Translations under genes and position numbers: made by a program
Origin: Sinomonas gamaensis
GTDB taxonomy: Bacteria > Actinomycetota > Actinomycetes > Actinomycetales > Micrococcaceae
Length of the DNA stretch: 64,000 bases
Direction of reading: 5' to 3'
Assembly: GCF_005876955.1 (NCBI RefSeq)
Contig: NZ_SSCL01000002.1
Span: forward strand, 186,001-250,000
The notes under the pieces: generated by a model
What the model saw: only the letters and a program-made list of their open reading frames with translations
Database searches by the model: none
Told to the model about the DNA's origin: nothing
Shown here: piece after piece, positions 55,243-64,000 of the stretch
Numbering within the stretch: the first letter of the stretch is position 1
Layout of the letters: each line of letters opens with the position of its first letter

Positions 55243-56364
55243 ATGACTACCCCCACTCAGGCGCTCTCGGACGCCGGCGTATCGATCTGGCTCGATGACC
55301 TCTCCCGCCAGCGGCTCCAGGACGGCTCCCTCAAGGCCCTCATCGAGGAGAAGAACGTCGTGGGCGTGACCACGAATCCGACGATCTTCCAGGCTGCGAT
55401 CACCAAGGGCCACGGCTACGACGACCAGCTCCGCGAGCTCGTCGAAGACGGCGCGGACGTGGAGCGCACGGTCTTCGAGCTCACCACGCGCGACGTGGCC
55501 GACGCGTGCGACCTCTTCGCCCCGGTCGCCGAGGCGACAAAGGGCGTCGACGGGCGCGTCTCGATCGAGGTCGACCCCCGACTCGCGTGGGACACCGCCG
55601 GCACGATCGCCGAAGCCAAGAAGCTGCGCGACAAGGTCAACAAGTCCAACGTCCACATCAAGATCCCCGCCACTCTCGAGGGCCTCGAGGCGATCGCGGA
55701 GACCCTCGGGAACGGGATCAGCGTCAACGTGACGCTGATCTTCTCCCTCGAGCGGTACCGCGGCGTGATCAACGCGTTCATGACCGGACTGGAGAAGGCC
55801 AAGGCCAACGGCCACGATCTCTCGAAGATCCACTCCGTCGCCTCGTTCTTCGTCTCCCGGGTGGACACGGAGGTTGACAAGCGCCTCGAGAAGATCGGCA
55901 CCGAGGAGGCCAAGGCCCTCAAGAGCAAGGCGGGGCTGGCCAACGCGCGCCTTGCCTACCAGGTGTTCGAGGAGGAGTTCAGCTCCGAGCGCTGGAACCT
56001 GCTCGCCGACGCGGGGGCGCTGCCCCAGCGCCCGCTATGGGCCTCGACTGGCGTCAAGGACCCCTCGCTCCCCGACACCCTCTACGTGGCCGGGCTCGTC
56101 GCCCCCGGCGTGGTGAACACCATGCCGGAGAAGACCCTCGAGGCCACATTCGACCACGCCGAGATCACCGGCGACACCGTCCGCGGCACCTACGAGGAGT
56201 CCAACGCCCACCTCGACGCGCTCGAGAAGATCGGCGTCTCCTACAACGACGTCGTCGCCGTCCTCGAATCCGAGGGCCTGGACAAGTTCGTCGCCTCCTG
56301 GAACGAACTCCTCGCGGACGTCGAGCAGACCCTGTCCGAGACCGCCCACGGGGCTCGTGCATGA
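55243..56364 (+). CDS. tal: Transaldolase
   Basis: A 373-residue transaldolase of the larger actinobacterial type, linking pentose phosphates to glycolysis. Key segments are [25 protein letters not shown] and the Schiff-base lysine in [25 protein letters not shown] and [13 protein letters not shown] follow. ATG at 55243 has a strong AGGAGG 6-7 bases upstream. It starts 68 bases after tkt and overlaps pgi (ATGA), so tal and pgi are translationally coupled. Confidence 0.96.
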   Translation: MTTPTQALSDAGVSIWLDDLSRQRLQDGSLKALIEEKNVVGVTTNPTIFQAAITKGHGYDDQLRELVEDGADVERTVFELTTRDVADACDLFAPVAEATKGVDGRVSIEVDPRLAWDTAGTIAEAKKLRDKVNKSNVHIKIPATLEGLEAIAETLGNGISVNVTLIFSLERYRGVINAFMTGLEKAKANGHDLSKIHSVASFFVSRVDTEVDKRLEKIGTEEAKALKSKAGLANARLAYQVFEEEFSSERWNLLADAGALPQRPLWASTGVKDPSLPDTLYVAGLVAPGVVNTMPEKTLEATFDHAEITGDTVRGTYEESNAHLDALEKIGVSYNDVVAVLESEGLDKFVASWNELLADVEQTLSETAHGARA

Positions 56365-57971
56365 GCGCGCTGACCTTTGACGCCACGGGTGCCGCACGCG
56401 AGGCCGTCGAGGCCCGCGTTCCGGCACTCGTCGCAGACAACGTCGCAAGTCGGATCTTCGCGAAGGACCACACGCTATGGGGCAAGGATGCGGAGGAGGA
56501 GTCGGCCAAGCGCCTCGGCTGGGTCGAGGCTGCGACGGTATCCCAGGCGCTCGTCGCAGACATCGTGGCGCTGCGCGACGCGCTGCGATCCGAAGGCGTC
56601 GACAGGATCGTCCTCTGCGGAATGGGCGGCTCCTCGCTCGCTCCCGAGGTCATCACGGCAACGGCGGAAGTGCCGCTCGTGGTCCTCGACTCGACGGATC
56701 CCGAGCAGGTCTCCGCCGCGTTGACGGAGCGCATCGAGGCCACGGCTATCGTGGTGTCTTCCAAGTCGGGTTCCACGGTCGAGACGGACTCCCAGCGACG
56801 CGCCTTCGAGGCGGCCTTCGAAGCCGCCGGCGTCGACGCGAAGCAGCGGATCGTCGTCGTCACCGACCCCGGATCGCCGCTCGACGCGGCGAGCCGGGAA
56901 GCCGGCTACCGGGCCGTCTTCAACGCCGACCCCAACGTCGGCGGCCGCTACTCGGCGCTCACGGCCTTCGGTCTCGTGCCCTCGGGGCTCGCTGGGGTCG
57001 ACATCCAGGCTCTGCTGGACGAGGCCGAGGAGGCCGTCGAACTGCTCCGCGATGACTCCGAGGAGAACATCGGGCTGCAGCTCGGCGCAGCCCTCGGGGG
57101 AACCACTCCCCTGCGCGACAAGATCGTGATCGTCGAGGATGGCTCCGGAATCAAGGGCTTCGCCGACTGGGCCGAGCAGCTGATTGCCGAATCGACTGGC
57201 AAGCTCGGCAAGGGCGTCCTGCCGGTCGTCGCATCTGTGGCCTCGCCGGAGGTCTCCGAGGGAGCCGACGACGTGCTCGTGGTGCGTCTGGTGTCGGCAG
57301 ACGCCGAGCCGGTGCTCGGGACGAACGAGGCCGCGGTGGGCGGAACGCTCGCCACGCAGATGCTCGTCTGGGAGTTCGCGACCGCGGTTGCAGGCCGCCT
57401 GCTCGGGATCAACCCGTTCGACCAGCCCGACGTCGAGGCTGCCAAGCAGGCGGCGCGAGGGCTGCTCGATGCCCGCCCCGAGCCGACCGCGGCGACCTTC
57501 ACGGAGGGCGCCATCGAGGTTCGCGGCGGCGAGTGGCTCGGCGGGGCGTCCACGGTCGAAGAGGCCGTCAAGGCGCTCCTGGCGCAGCTTGGCGGAAACG
57601 GCTACGTGAGCGTTCAGGCTTATCTCGACCGCCTCGCCTACCCGCAGCTGGAGGGCGTGCGGGACCAGCTGGCCAAGGCCACGGGGCGTCCGACGACGTT
57701 CGGCTGGGGTCCGCGCTTCCTCCACTCGACGGGCCAGTACCACAAGGGCGGCCCCGCGGTGGGCGTGTTCCTTCAGGTCACAGCGGCGGCCTCGACTGAC
57801 GTCGAGATCCCCGGCCGTCCGTTCACTTTCGCGCAGCTCATCGAGGCGCAGGCGGCCGGAGATGCCCAAGTGCTCGCCGAGCACGGGCGTCCCGTCCTGC
57901 GGCTGCACCTCACCGACCGCGCCGCAGGTGTCCAGCAGCTGACCGACGTCGTGTCGGCCCTCGCGCGCTGA
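56361..57971 (+). CDS. pgi: Glucose-6-phosphate isomerase
   Basis: A 536-residue isomerase interconverting glucose-6-phosphate and fructose-6-phosphate. The SIS folds show [13 protein letters not shown] and [31 protein letters not shown] and the C-terminal [16 protein letters not shown] carry active-site Arg, Glu and His/Lys residues. It belongs to the actinobacterial divergent Pgi form often found fused or linked to transaldolase; here the two are separate genes with a 4-base overlap. Ends at a strong terminator. Confidence 0.93.
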   Translation: MSALTFDATGAAREAVEARVPALVADNVASRIFAKDHTLWGKDAEEESAKRLGWVEAATVSQALVADIVALRDALRSEGVDRIVLCGMGGSSLAPEVITATAEVPLVVLDSTDPEQVSAALTERIEATAIVVSSKSGSTVETDSQRRAFEAAFEAAGVDAKQRIVVVTDPGSPLDAASREAGYRAVFNADPNVGGRYSALTAFGLVPSGLAGVDIQALLDEAEEAVELLRDDSEENIGLQLGAALGGTTPLRDKIVIVEDGSGIKGFADWAEQLIAESTGKLGKGVLPVVASVASPEVSEGADDVLVVRLVSADAEPVLGTNEAAVGGTLATQMLVWEFATAVAGRLLGINPFDQPDVEAAKQAARGLLDARPEPTAATFTEGAIEVRGGEWLGGASTVEEAVKALLAQLGGNGYVSVQAYLDRLAYPQLEGVRDQLAKATGRPTTFGWGPRFLHSTGQYHKGGPAVGVFLQVTAAASTDVEIPGRPFTFAQLIEAQAAGDAQVLAEHGRPVLRLHLTDRAAGVQQLTDVVSALAR

Positions 57972-57977
57972 GGCTCC

Positions 57978-58019
57978 AAGCCGCCGGCCCGGCCCCTCCT
58001 GGCCGGGCCGGCGGCTTTT
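57978..58019 (+). terminator. Rho-independent terminator after pgi
   Basis: A 17-bp perfect stem (arm begins AAGCCGCCGGCC, loop CCTCCT) followed by TTTT, 6 bases after the pgi stop. It separates tkt-tal-pgi from zwf-opcA-pgl. Confidence 0.88.
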
Positions 58020-58080
58020 GCTCGTTTGTGCTTCCGCTCTCGTGGTGTGCGGACCGCATCAGATGGAATAGAAAGGCATC

Positions 58081-59637
58081 ATGCCAGAGAACGACTACGG
58101 CGCGACCGGGTCGAAGCGCCGCAACCCGCTGCGCGACCCGCGTGACCGGCGCCTGAACCGCATCGCGGGCCCCTCGTCGCTCGTCCTCTTCGGAGTCACG
58201 GGCGACCTCGCACGCAAGAAGCTCATGCCCGCGGTGTACGACCTCGCCAACCGCGGCCTCCTCCCGCCGAGCTTCGCGCTCGTGGGCTTCGCCCGCCGCG
58301 AGTGGGAGAACGAGGACTTCGCGGAAGAGGTCAAGGCGTCCGTCAAGCAGTACGCCCGTACGCCGTTCGACGAGGCCGTGTGGGCCCAGCTGAACGAGGG
58401 CGTGCGGTTCGTCCAGGGCTCCTTCGACGACGACGAGGCCTTCGAACGCCTCAAGACGACGCTCGCCGAGCTCGACGAGAAGCGCGGAACGCGCGGCAAC
58501 CACGCGTTCTACCTCTCGATCCCGCCGAAGGCGTTCGAGCAGGTCTGCCGGCAGCTCTCCGAGCACGGGCTGGCCCAGCCCCAGCCGGGCAAGTGGCGCC
58601 GCGTCGTCATCGAGAAGCCCTTCGGCCACAACCTCGAGTCTGCCCGCCAGCTCAACAACATCGTCGAGTCGGTGTTCCCGCCGGACGCGGTCTTCCGCAT
58701 CGACCACTATCTGGGCAAGGAGACCGTCCAGAACATCCTGGCGCTCCGCTTCGCGAATCAGCTGTTCGAGCCCATCTGGAACGCGAATTACGTGGACCAC
58801 GTCCAGATCACGATGGCCGAGGACATCGGCACCGGCGGGCGGGCGGGCTACTACGACGGCGTCGGCGCCGCGCGCGACGTCATCCAGAACCACCTCCTGC
58901 AGCTCCTCGCCCTCACCGCCATGGAGGAGCCGATCTCCTTCGACGCCGAGGACCTCCGGGCCGAGAAGGAGAAGGTCCTCGCCGCGGTGCGCCTCCCGAA
59001 GGACCTCTCGCTGCACTCGGCCCGCGGCCAGTTCGCAGGCGGATGGCAGGGCGGCGAGCTCGTCAAGGGCTATCTCGAGGAGGAGGGCATCCCGGCCGAC
59101 TCCACGACGGAGACCTACGCCGCCATCCGCGTCGACATCCACACCCGCCGCTGGGCCAGCGTCCCGTTCTATCTGCGGGCCGGCAAGCGCCTCGGCCGCA
59201 GGGTGACGGAAATCGCCGTCGTCTTCAAGAAGGCGCCGAACCTGCTCTTCGGAGACCAGGGCACAGCCGAGTTCGGCCAGAACGCGGTCGTCATCCGCGT
59301 CCAGCCGGACGAGGGTGCCACGATCCGCTTCGGTTCGAAGGTCCCGGGCACGCAGATGGAGGTGCGCGACGTGAGCATGGACTTCGGGTACGGCCACTCG
59401 TTCACCGAGTCCTCCCCCGAAGCCTACGAGCGCCTCATCCTGGACGTCCTGCTCGGCGAGCCGCCGCTGTTCCCCCGGCACGAGGAGGTCGAGCTCTCCT
59501 GGAAGATCCTCGATCCCTTCGAGGAGTACTGGGCAGCCACCGGCGACAAGCCCGAACCCTATGCACCTGGCAGCTGGGGCCCGGCGTCGGCTGACGCTCT
59601 GATGGCCCGCGACGGACGCTCTTGGAGGCGGCCTTGA
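58081..59637 (+). CDS. zwf: Glucose-6-phosphate 1-dehydrogenase
   Basis: A 518-residue enzyme starting the oxidative pentose phosphate pathway and making NADPH. The coenzyme motif is FGVTGDLARKKL, the substrate signature IDHYLGKETVQN contains the active-site His and Lys, and EKPFGHN is present. ATG at 58081 follows AGAAAGG. The 61 bases after the upstream terminator must contain its promoter; only a weak GGAATA element was seen. opcA overlaps the stop by 4 bases. Confidence 0.97.
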   Translation: MPENDYGATGSKRRNPLRDPRDRRLNRIAGPSSLVLFGVTGDLARKKLMPAVYDLANRGLLPPSFALVGFARREWENEDFAEEVKASVKQYARTPFDEAVWAQLNEGVRFVQGSFDDDEAFERLKTTLAELDEKRGTRGNHAFYLSIPPKAFEQVCRQLSEHGLAQPQPGKWRRVVIEKPFGHNLESARQLNNIVESVFPPDAVFRIDHYLGKETVQNILALRFANQLFEPIWNANYVDHVQITMAEDIGTGGRAGYYDGVGAARDVIQNHLLQLLALTAMEEPISFDAEDLRAEKEKVLAAVRLPKDLSLHSARGQFAGGWQGGELVKGYLEEEGIPADSTTETYAAIRVDIHTRRWASVPFYLRAGKRLGRRVTEIAVVFKKAPNLLFGDQGTAEFGQNAVVIRVQPDEGATIRFGSKVPGTQMEVRDVSMDFGYGHSFTESSPEAYERLILDVLLGEPPLFPRHEEVELSWKILDPFEEYWAATGDKPEPYAPGSWGPASADALMARDGRSWRRP

Positions 59638-60575
59638 TCATCGACCTTCCCCACACGACCACCTCGAAGGTCTCCAAAGAGCTCATGAATCTCCGCCACG
59701 AAGGCGGGGTTGTGGCGCTCGGCAGGGTCCTGACCCTCGTGGTCATCACCAAGCACGGCTACGAAGAAGAGGCCATCGAGGCGGCCAATCAGGCAAGCCG
59801 GGAGCACCCCTGCCGCATCATCGTGCTCGTCGACTCCGGCCGTGACTCGGCCGACCGGATCGACGGGCAGATCCGCGTGGGCGGTGACGCCGGAGCCTCC
59901 GAGGTCGTGGTCCTGCGCGGCTACGGCCGCCTCGCCGAGGAGAGCGAATCGCTCGTCGCGGCGCTCCTGCTTCCCGACGCGCCGATCGTGGCCTGGTGGC
60001 CTCACGGCGCCCCGACGAACGCGTCCGCGACGTCCGTAGGCTGCATCGCCCACCGTCGCATCACGGACTCGGGGAACGAGCCAGACCCGACCGAGGCGCT
60101 GTACCGCATCCGCGAAACGTACCGAGCGGGCGACACTGACCTCGCATGGACGCGCGTAACGAACTGGCGTATCCAGCTCGCTGCGGCGCTCGACCAGGCG
60201 GACGACTCCACCGTCACGGCGGTCACCGTCGAGGGAGCCTCCGATTCGCCGAGCACAGCGCTGCTGGCGGCCTGGCTCACCCTCGAGCTCGACGTCCCGG
60301 TCACGATCGTGGCGGACCCGGCGGGCACCGGCATCCGACGGGTCCGGCTCAGCCGCCCCTCGGGCGACATCCAGCTGTACCGCCCCGGCCTCACGGTCGC
60401 CGAGCTCACCCAGCCGGGCCAGCCCGCCCAGCGGATCGCGCTCCCGCGACGCACGCTTCAGGACTGCCTCGCCGAAGAGCTCCGGCGGCTGGACCCTGAC
60501 CAGGTGTTCGGCGAGGTCCTCGCAGAAGGCCTCCCGCGGACCAACCTCAGGAGCGTGACGCCCAGTGAGCGCTGA
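59634..60575 (+). CDS. opcA: Glucose-6-phosphate dehydrogenase assembly protein OpcA
   Basis: A 313-residue OpcA protein that assembles or activates G6P dehydrogenase, as known in cyanobacteria and actinobacteria. It begins MIIDLPHTTTSKVSKELMNLR, typical of the family, with GRVLTLVVIT and WWPHGAPTNAS further in. A TTG at 59634 is taken as start: it overlaps the zwf stop (TTGA) and has GGAGG 5 bases upstream. Cotranscribed with zwf and pgl, its functional partners. Confidence 0.92.
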   Translation: MIIDLPHTTTSKVSKELMNLRHEGGVVALGRVLTLVVITKHGYEEEAIEAANQASREHPCRIIVLVDSGRDSADRIDGQIRVGGDAGASEVVVLRGYGRLAEESESLVAALLLPDAPIVAWWPHGAPTNASATSVGCIAHRRITDSGNEPDPTEALYRIRETYRAGDTDLAWTRVTNWRIQLAAALDQADDSTVTAVTVEGASDSPSTALLAAWLTLELDVPVTIVADPAGTGIRRVRLSRPSGDIQLYRPGLTVAELTQPGQPAQRIALPRRTLQDCLAEELRRLDPDQVFGEVLAEGLPRTNLRSVTPSER

Positions 60576-61383
60576 TCCGCGCGTCAGTATCCATCCCGAC
60601 TCGTCCGTGCTTCTGGCTGCCATCGCGGCCCGCCTCATCACGAAGCTCGTCGACACTCAGGACCGCTACGGAGACGCGACGATCGTCCTGACCGGCGGCA
60701 CCATGGGCATCGGGACGCTTCGGGCAGTCGCAGAGTCCCCGGCCTGCCGGGCCGTGGACTGGTCGAAGGTCAACGTCTGGTGGGGCGACGAGCGCTTCGT
60801 CGAGGCCGACTCCCCCGACCGCAACGTGCTCCAGGCGAAGGAAGCGCTCCTCGAGAAGCTCCCGTTGGATCCGGCGCGGGTCCACATCCCGGGTGACGCC
60901 GGGAGCTTCGCAACTCCGGACGACGCCGCCGCGGACTACGAGCGCCAGCTCGCCGAGGCTGCGGCCCGCGAGCACGAGGCTGACTTCTCGGACAGTCGCC
61001 CCGACGAGCCCGGCCGCCTTCCGCGCTTCGATGTGCTTCTCCTAGGTGTGGGTCCTGACGCCCACGTTGCGTCGCTGTTCCCCGAGATGGCGGGAATCCG
61101 CGAGACAGAGCGGATGGTCGTCGGCGTGACGAACTCGCCCAAGCCGCCGCCGTCGCGCATCTCTCTGACGCTCCCCGCCATCAAGTCGGCGGGCGAGGTC
61201 TGGATGCTCGTTGCCGGCGAGGACAAGGCGGGCGCGGTCGGCCTCGCCCTCGCTGGGGCCGGTACCGTCCAGGTTCCCGCTGCAGGCGCTCGGGGCAGGA
61301 ACCGCACGCTCTGGCTCATCGACGCCGCCGCCGCCGCGCAGGTACCGGAGAATCTCCTCCGGAAGGAACCGGCCTCCGCCTAG
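60565..61383 (+). CDS. pgl: 6-phosphogluconolactonase
   Basis: A 272-residue NagB/RpiA-fold lactonase hydrolysing 6-phosphogluconolactone, the second oxidative step. It shows VLTGGTMGIGTL, WWGDERFVEADSPDRN, LLGVGPDAHVASLFP with the catalytic His and the KPPPSRISLTLPAI substrate loop. GTG at 60565 overlaps opcA by 11 bases. The family is also called DevB. Last gene of zwf-opcA-pgl; 6-phosphogluconate dehydrogenase is not in the window. Confidence 0.94.
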   Translation: MSADPRVSIHPDSSVLLAAIAARLITKLVDTQDRYGDATIVLTGGTMGIGTLRAVAESPACRAVDWSKVNVWWGDERFVEADSPDRNVLQAKEALLEKLPLDPARVHIPGDAGSFATPDDAAADYERQLAEAAAREHEADFSDSRPDEPGRLPRFDVLLLGVGPDAHVASLFPEMAGIRETERMVVGVTNSPKPPPSRISLTLPAIKSAGEVWMLVAGEDKAGAVGLALAGAGTVQVPAAGARGRNRTLWLIDAAAAAQVPENLLRKEPASA

Positions 61384-61391
61384 AAAGGTTG

Positions 61392-61435
61392 CGCCGTCAC
61401 GTCCGCAGGGTGTGCACCCGGCGGACGTGACGGCG
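61392..61435. terminator. Hairpin after pgl
   Basis: A 15-bp perfect stem (CGCCGTCACGTCCGC with GCGGACGTGACGGCG) with a 14-base loop, 8 bases after the pgl stop. No T tract follows. Confidence 0.65.
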
Positions 61436-61450
61436 TAAGCAGGGCAACAC

Positions 61451-61494
61451 GAAGAAGGGGCGGGAACAGCACGTGCTGTTCCCGCCCCTTCTTC
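61451..61494. terminator. 44-bp perfect palindrome between pgl and secG
   Basis: A 22-bp perfect inverted repeat with no spacer, centred at 61472/61473, arm beginning GAAGAAGGGGCGGG. A flanking TTCT side on plus and AAGAAG on minus make it usable as a bidirectional terminator for the convergent pgl and secG units. Confidence 0.8.
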
Positions 61495-61525
61495 TACCTT
61501 CTACGCGTTTCTACGCGGCCTTTTC

Positions 61526-61783
61526 TCAGGACCCGCCAGTCCCCGAGAAGCGCATGATGAGTCCCAGCGCAATGATGACAACGCCCCAGGTGAGCCCGAG
61601 GATGATCGTGAAGCGGTTCAGGTTGCGCTCCGCGACGCCCGACGAGGCGAGGCCAGAGGACATCCCGCCGCCGAACATGTCCGAGAGGCCTCCGCCCCGG
61701 CCCTTGTGCATCAGGATGAGAAGGGTCAGCAGGAGGCTCGTGATGCCGAGCAGGATCTGCAGGATGATCTGGAGTACTTGCAC
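61526..61783 (-). CDS. secG: Preprotein translocase subunit SecG
   Basis: An 85-residue inner-membrane protein of the SecYEG channel. It has two helices (LQIILQILLGITSLLLTLLI and IILGLTWGVVIIALGLIM) flanking the conserved cytoplasmic GRGGGLSDMFGGG loop. GTG at 61783; AGAGAGG lies upstream. It starts 14 bases after tpiA and follows pgk-tpiA, an arrangement common in actinobacteria. Ends before the palindromic terminator. Confidence 0.95.
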   Translation of the reverse strand: MQVLQIILQILLGITSLLLTLLILMHKGRGGGLSDMFGGGMSSGLASSGVAERNLNRFTIILGLTWGVVIIALGLIMRFSGTGGS

Positions 61784-61797
61784 GTGGTGCCTCTCTG

Positions 61798-62610
61798 CTA
61801 CGCGCCTGCGTGGCTTTCGAACCTGACAATGCTAGCAAACTCGGCTGGATCCAAGCTCGCACCGCCCACGAGCACGCCGTCCACGTCGGTCTGCCCGAGG
61901 ATCGCGGCTGCGTTCCCGGACTTCACTGAGCCGCCATACAGGAGCCGTGCGGAGTTCGCTGCCTCGGCGCCGAAGCTCGCAGCCAACTCGCTACGGATCG
62001 CTGCACACATCTCTTGGGCGTCCTCCGGACCCGCGACCTCGCCGGTGCCGATCGCCCACACGGGCTCGTACGCAACAACGAGAGTGGAGATCTGCTCGGC
62101 GGTGAGACCCTCCACGTCCGCGCGCAGCTGGCCAAGGGTGTGCTCCACGTGCTGGCCCGCCTGGCGGACCTCGAGACCCTCCCCCACGCACAGCACCGGG
62201 ACGAGGCCATGGCGATACGCCGCCTTCGTCTTCGCGTTGAGCTCCTCGTCGGTCTCGCCGTGAATCGTGCGGCGTTCGCTGTGGCCTACGAGCACGTAGC
62301 TGCAGCCGAGCTTCGCGAGGAAGGCCCCACTGATGTCACCGGTATAGGCTCCAGAATCGAACTGCGAGAGGTCCTGACCGCCGTACACGATCTTGAGGTC
62401 GTCGCCCTGGACGAGGGTCTGGACGCCGCGAAGGTCGGTGAACGGCGGGAACACAGCAACCTCGACGCGTCCGAAGTCGTGGCGCGCATCCTCGAGGGTC
62501 CAGGCGAGCTTCTGGAGGAGGGTGATGGCTTGGACGTGGTCCATGTTCATCTTCCAGTTGCCGGCGATGAGCGGAGTGCGGTCGAACGGTCCGTTCGAGG
62601 AAGTGGTCAC
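61798..62610 (-). CDS. tpiA: Triose-phosphate isomerase
   Basis: A 270-residue TIM-barrel enzyme interconverting dihydroxyacetone phosphate and glyceraldehyde-3-phosphate. Catalytic residues are in GNWKMN (Lys), VGHSERR (His) and [11 protein letters not shown] (Glu); the phosphate loops are [10 protein letters not shown] and [12 protein letters not shown] at 62610 has AGGAGA 6 bases upstream; the frame extends further but without a site. Follows pgk after 90 bases. Confidence 0.96.
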   Translation of the reverse strand: MTTSSNGPFDRTPLIAGNWKMNMDHVQAITLLQKLAWTLEDARHDFGRVEVAVFPPFTDLRGVQTLVQGDDLKIVYGGQDLSQFDSGAYTGDISGAFLAKLGCSYVLVGHSERRTIHGETDEELNAKTKAAYRHGLVPVLCVGEGLEVRQAGQHVEHTLGQLRADVEGLTAEQISTLVVAYEPVWAIGTGEVAGPEDAQEMCAAIRSELAASFGAEAANSARLLYGGSVKSGNAAAILGQTDVDGVLVGGASLDPAEFASIVRFESHAGA

Positions 62611-62700
62611 GTTGTCTCCTGTGGTGGTGCTGGAAGCGTGGCGAGCGCCGGGCACGCCAGCCCCTGCAGAAGGGACGGCGAACCCGGCGCGGAGAGGGGA

Positions 62701-63936
62701 TCAGGCGCCGAGGGCGGTCAGGCCCGGCAGCTCCTTGCCCTCGAGGTATTCGAGGCTCGCGCCGCCGCCAGTCGAGATGTGCCCGAACTGGGAATCCGCG
62801 AAACCAAGGGTCCGGACGGCCGCAGCCGAGTCACCGCCGCCGACGACCGTGAGGGCGCCCGCCGTGGTCGCATCGGCCAGGGCTTGGGCGACGGCCTTGG
62901 TTCCCGCGGCGAACGCCGGGAACTCGAAGACGCCCATCGGCCCATTCCAGAACACGGTCTTGGCTGCAGCGATCTCCTTGGCGAACGCGGCTGCAGTCTC
63001 GGGACCGATGTCGAGGCCGATGCCGGCCTCGGCGAAGGCTGTTCCCTCGATGGCGTCGGCGGATGCCACTTCGTGGTCCGCGTCTGCCGCGAACTTCGAG
63101 GCGACCACCACGTCGGTGGGAAGCACGAATTCGGTGCCGGCCGCCGTCGCACGCTCGAGGTAATCCTGGACCGTGCCGATCTGATCCGCCTCGAGGAGGC
63201 TCGAACCCACCTCATGGCCCTGGGCCGCGAGGAAAGTGAACAGCATCCCGCCGCCCACAAGCAGGCGGTCGGCCTTGCCGATGAGGTTGTCGATTACCGC
63301 CAGCTTGTCGGAGACCTTCGAGCCGCCGAGGACGACGACGTAGGGCCGCTCAGCGCCCTCCGTGAGGCGCCGAAGCACCTCGACCTCGGCCCTGACGAGT
63401 TCGCCGAGATAGGACGGCAGGAGCGAGGCGATGTCGTAGACGCTTGCGTGCTTGCGGTGCACCGCGCCGAACGCGTCATCGACATAGGCCCCGTTCTGTC
63501 CCGTGAGGTCCGCGAGCTCGCGGGCGAACTCCTGGCGCTCGGCGTCCACCTTGCTCGTCTCGCGCGCGTCGAAACGCACGTTCTCGAGCACGAGGACTTC
63601 GCCATCGCCAAGGGCGGCGGCCAGCTCCTGGGCGCTGGGACCGACCACGTCGTTCGCAAGCCGCACCGGGAAACCGGCCAGCTCAGCGAGTCGGTCGACA
63701 GCGGGGCGCAGCGAGTACTTCTCGTCCGGGATCCCCTTGGGGCGGCCAAGGTGGGCCATCACGATCACGCGGGCGCCGGCCTCGGCCAGCTTGGCGATCA
63801 CGGGCAGGGACGCGCGGACGCGGCCGTCGTCGGTCACGGTGGACCCGTCGAGCGGCACGTTGAGGTCCGAACGGACCAGAACGTGCCGCCCACGGACACC
63901 TTCGGCGAGCAGCTCGTCGAGAGTGTGTGCAGTCAT
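62701..63936 (-). CDS. pgk: Phosphoglycerate kinase
   Basis: A 411-residue glycolytic kinase making ATP from 1,3-bisphosphoglycerate. N-terminal [11 protein letters not shown] and [10 protein letters not shown] bind the substrate; [17 protein letters not shown] and the C-terminal [10 protein letters not shown] and [11 protein letters not shown] bind the nucleotide. ATG at 63936. It leads pgk-tpiA-secG in this window; gap (glyceraldehyde-3-phosphate dehydrogenase) is expected beyond the right edge but is not included. The last 64 bases hold no recognised feature. Confidence 0.97.
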   Translation of the reverse strand: MTAHTLDELLAEGVRGRHVLVRSDLNVPLDGSTVTDDGRVRASLPVIAKLAEAGARVIVMAHLGRPKGIPDEKYSLRPAVDRLAELAGFPVRLANDVVGPSAQELAAALGDGEVLVLENVRFDARETSKVDAERQEFARELADLTGQNGAYVDDAFGAVHRKHASVYDIASLLPSYLGELVRAEVEVLRRLTEGAERPYVVVLGGSKVSDKLAVIDNLIGKADRLLVGGGMLFTFLAAQGHEVGSSLLEADQIGTVQDYLERATAAGTEFVLPTDVVVASKFAADADHEVASADAIEGTAFAEAGIGLDIGPETAAAFAKEIAAAKTVFWNGPMGVFEFPAFAAGTKAVAQALADATTAGALTVVGGGDSAAAVRTLGFADSQFGHISTGGGASLEYLEGKELPGLTALGA

Positions 63937-64000
63937 GGACTCAGGCTATCCGAGTTCCCCGTACGTTACGGCCGTTCTCAGAGCTTGGACGCAACGAGCT

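Noticed and set aside
57910-59481. 523-codon open frame on the minus strand
   Set aside because: Antisense to zwf; a high-GC artefact.

Overview
The window is high-GC chromosomal DNA from an actinobacterium, most likely Micrococcaceae (Arthrobacter/Sinomonas type). This rests on protein similarity recalled from memory, on frequent GTG/TTG starts, on 1-11 bp gene overlaps, and on gene order resembling the mycobacterial tkt-tal-zwf-opcA-pgl and sufR-sufB-sufD-sufC neighbourhoods. No phage, insertion sequence, integrase or CRISPR array was seen. About 58 protein genes and two tRNA genes fill nearly all of the sequence.

Left part (1-31.8 kb). A DUF5703 protein, an acyl-CoA dehydrogenase-like protein and an M20 peptidase precede two identical tRNA-Leu(GAG) genes, each with its own terminator. 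Next is a fatty-acid oxidation block: MaoC hydratase, high-molecular-weight FabG and thiolase are divergent from a TetR regulator and an acyl-CoA oxidase-type enzyme, with a clear palindromic operator between them. Then come Hsp20, divergent glgM-like/glgC genes, a zinc-ribbon SDR, a DUF2171 protein, an operon of circularly permuted ATP-grasp, alpha-E and transglutaminase proteins, aminopeptidase N, a lipoate-ligase-like protein, L31 type B, a TrmH methyltransferase, a TauE/SafE permease, an ABC ATPase, SerB, two SDRs (one FabG), DUF3099, a small Cys/His protein, SURF1, YbaK and an ABC-F protein.

Middle part (31.8-44 kb). A three-gene membrane formate dehydrogenase operon (alpha, FeS beta, NrfD) has a CRP-like palindrome in front. 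It is followed by a RecQ-type helicase, a CBS-domain protein, the complete biotin ECF transporter bioYMN, and an overlapping thiolase/AMP-ligase pair.

Right part (44-64 kb). The Fe-S assembly operon sufR-sufB-sufD-sufC-sufT runs left; an ABC exporter and heme A synthase run right, converging on heme O synthase. Central carbon metabolism follows: tkt-tal-pgi, a strong terminator, then zwf-opcA-pgl. On the other strand are pgk-tpiA-secG. Together these supply NADPH and triose phosphates, mature Fe-S and heme cofactors, and build aerobic respiration (ctaA, ctaB, SURF1, formate dehydrogenase).

The most interesting items are the ATP-grasp/alpha-E/transglutaminase operon, two SDR enzymes whose catalytic tyrosine is displaced or missing, a thiolase with Ser in place of the second catalytic Cys, a TetR gene that appears leaderless and overlaps its own operator, a Cys-type formate dehydrogenase without a visible Tat signal, and several short tandem duplications in intergenic DNA.
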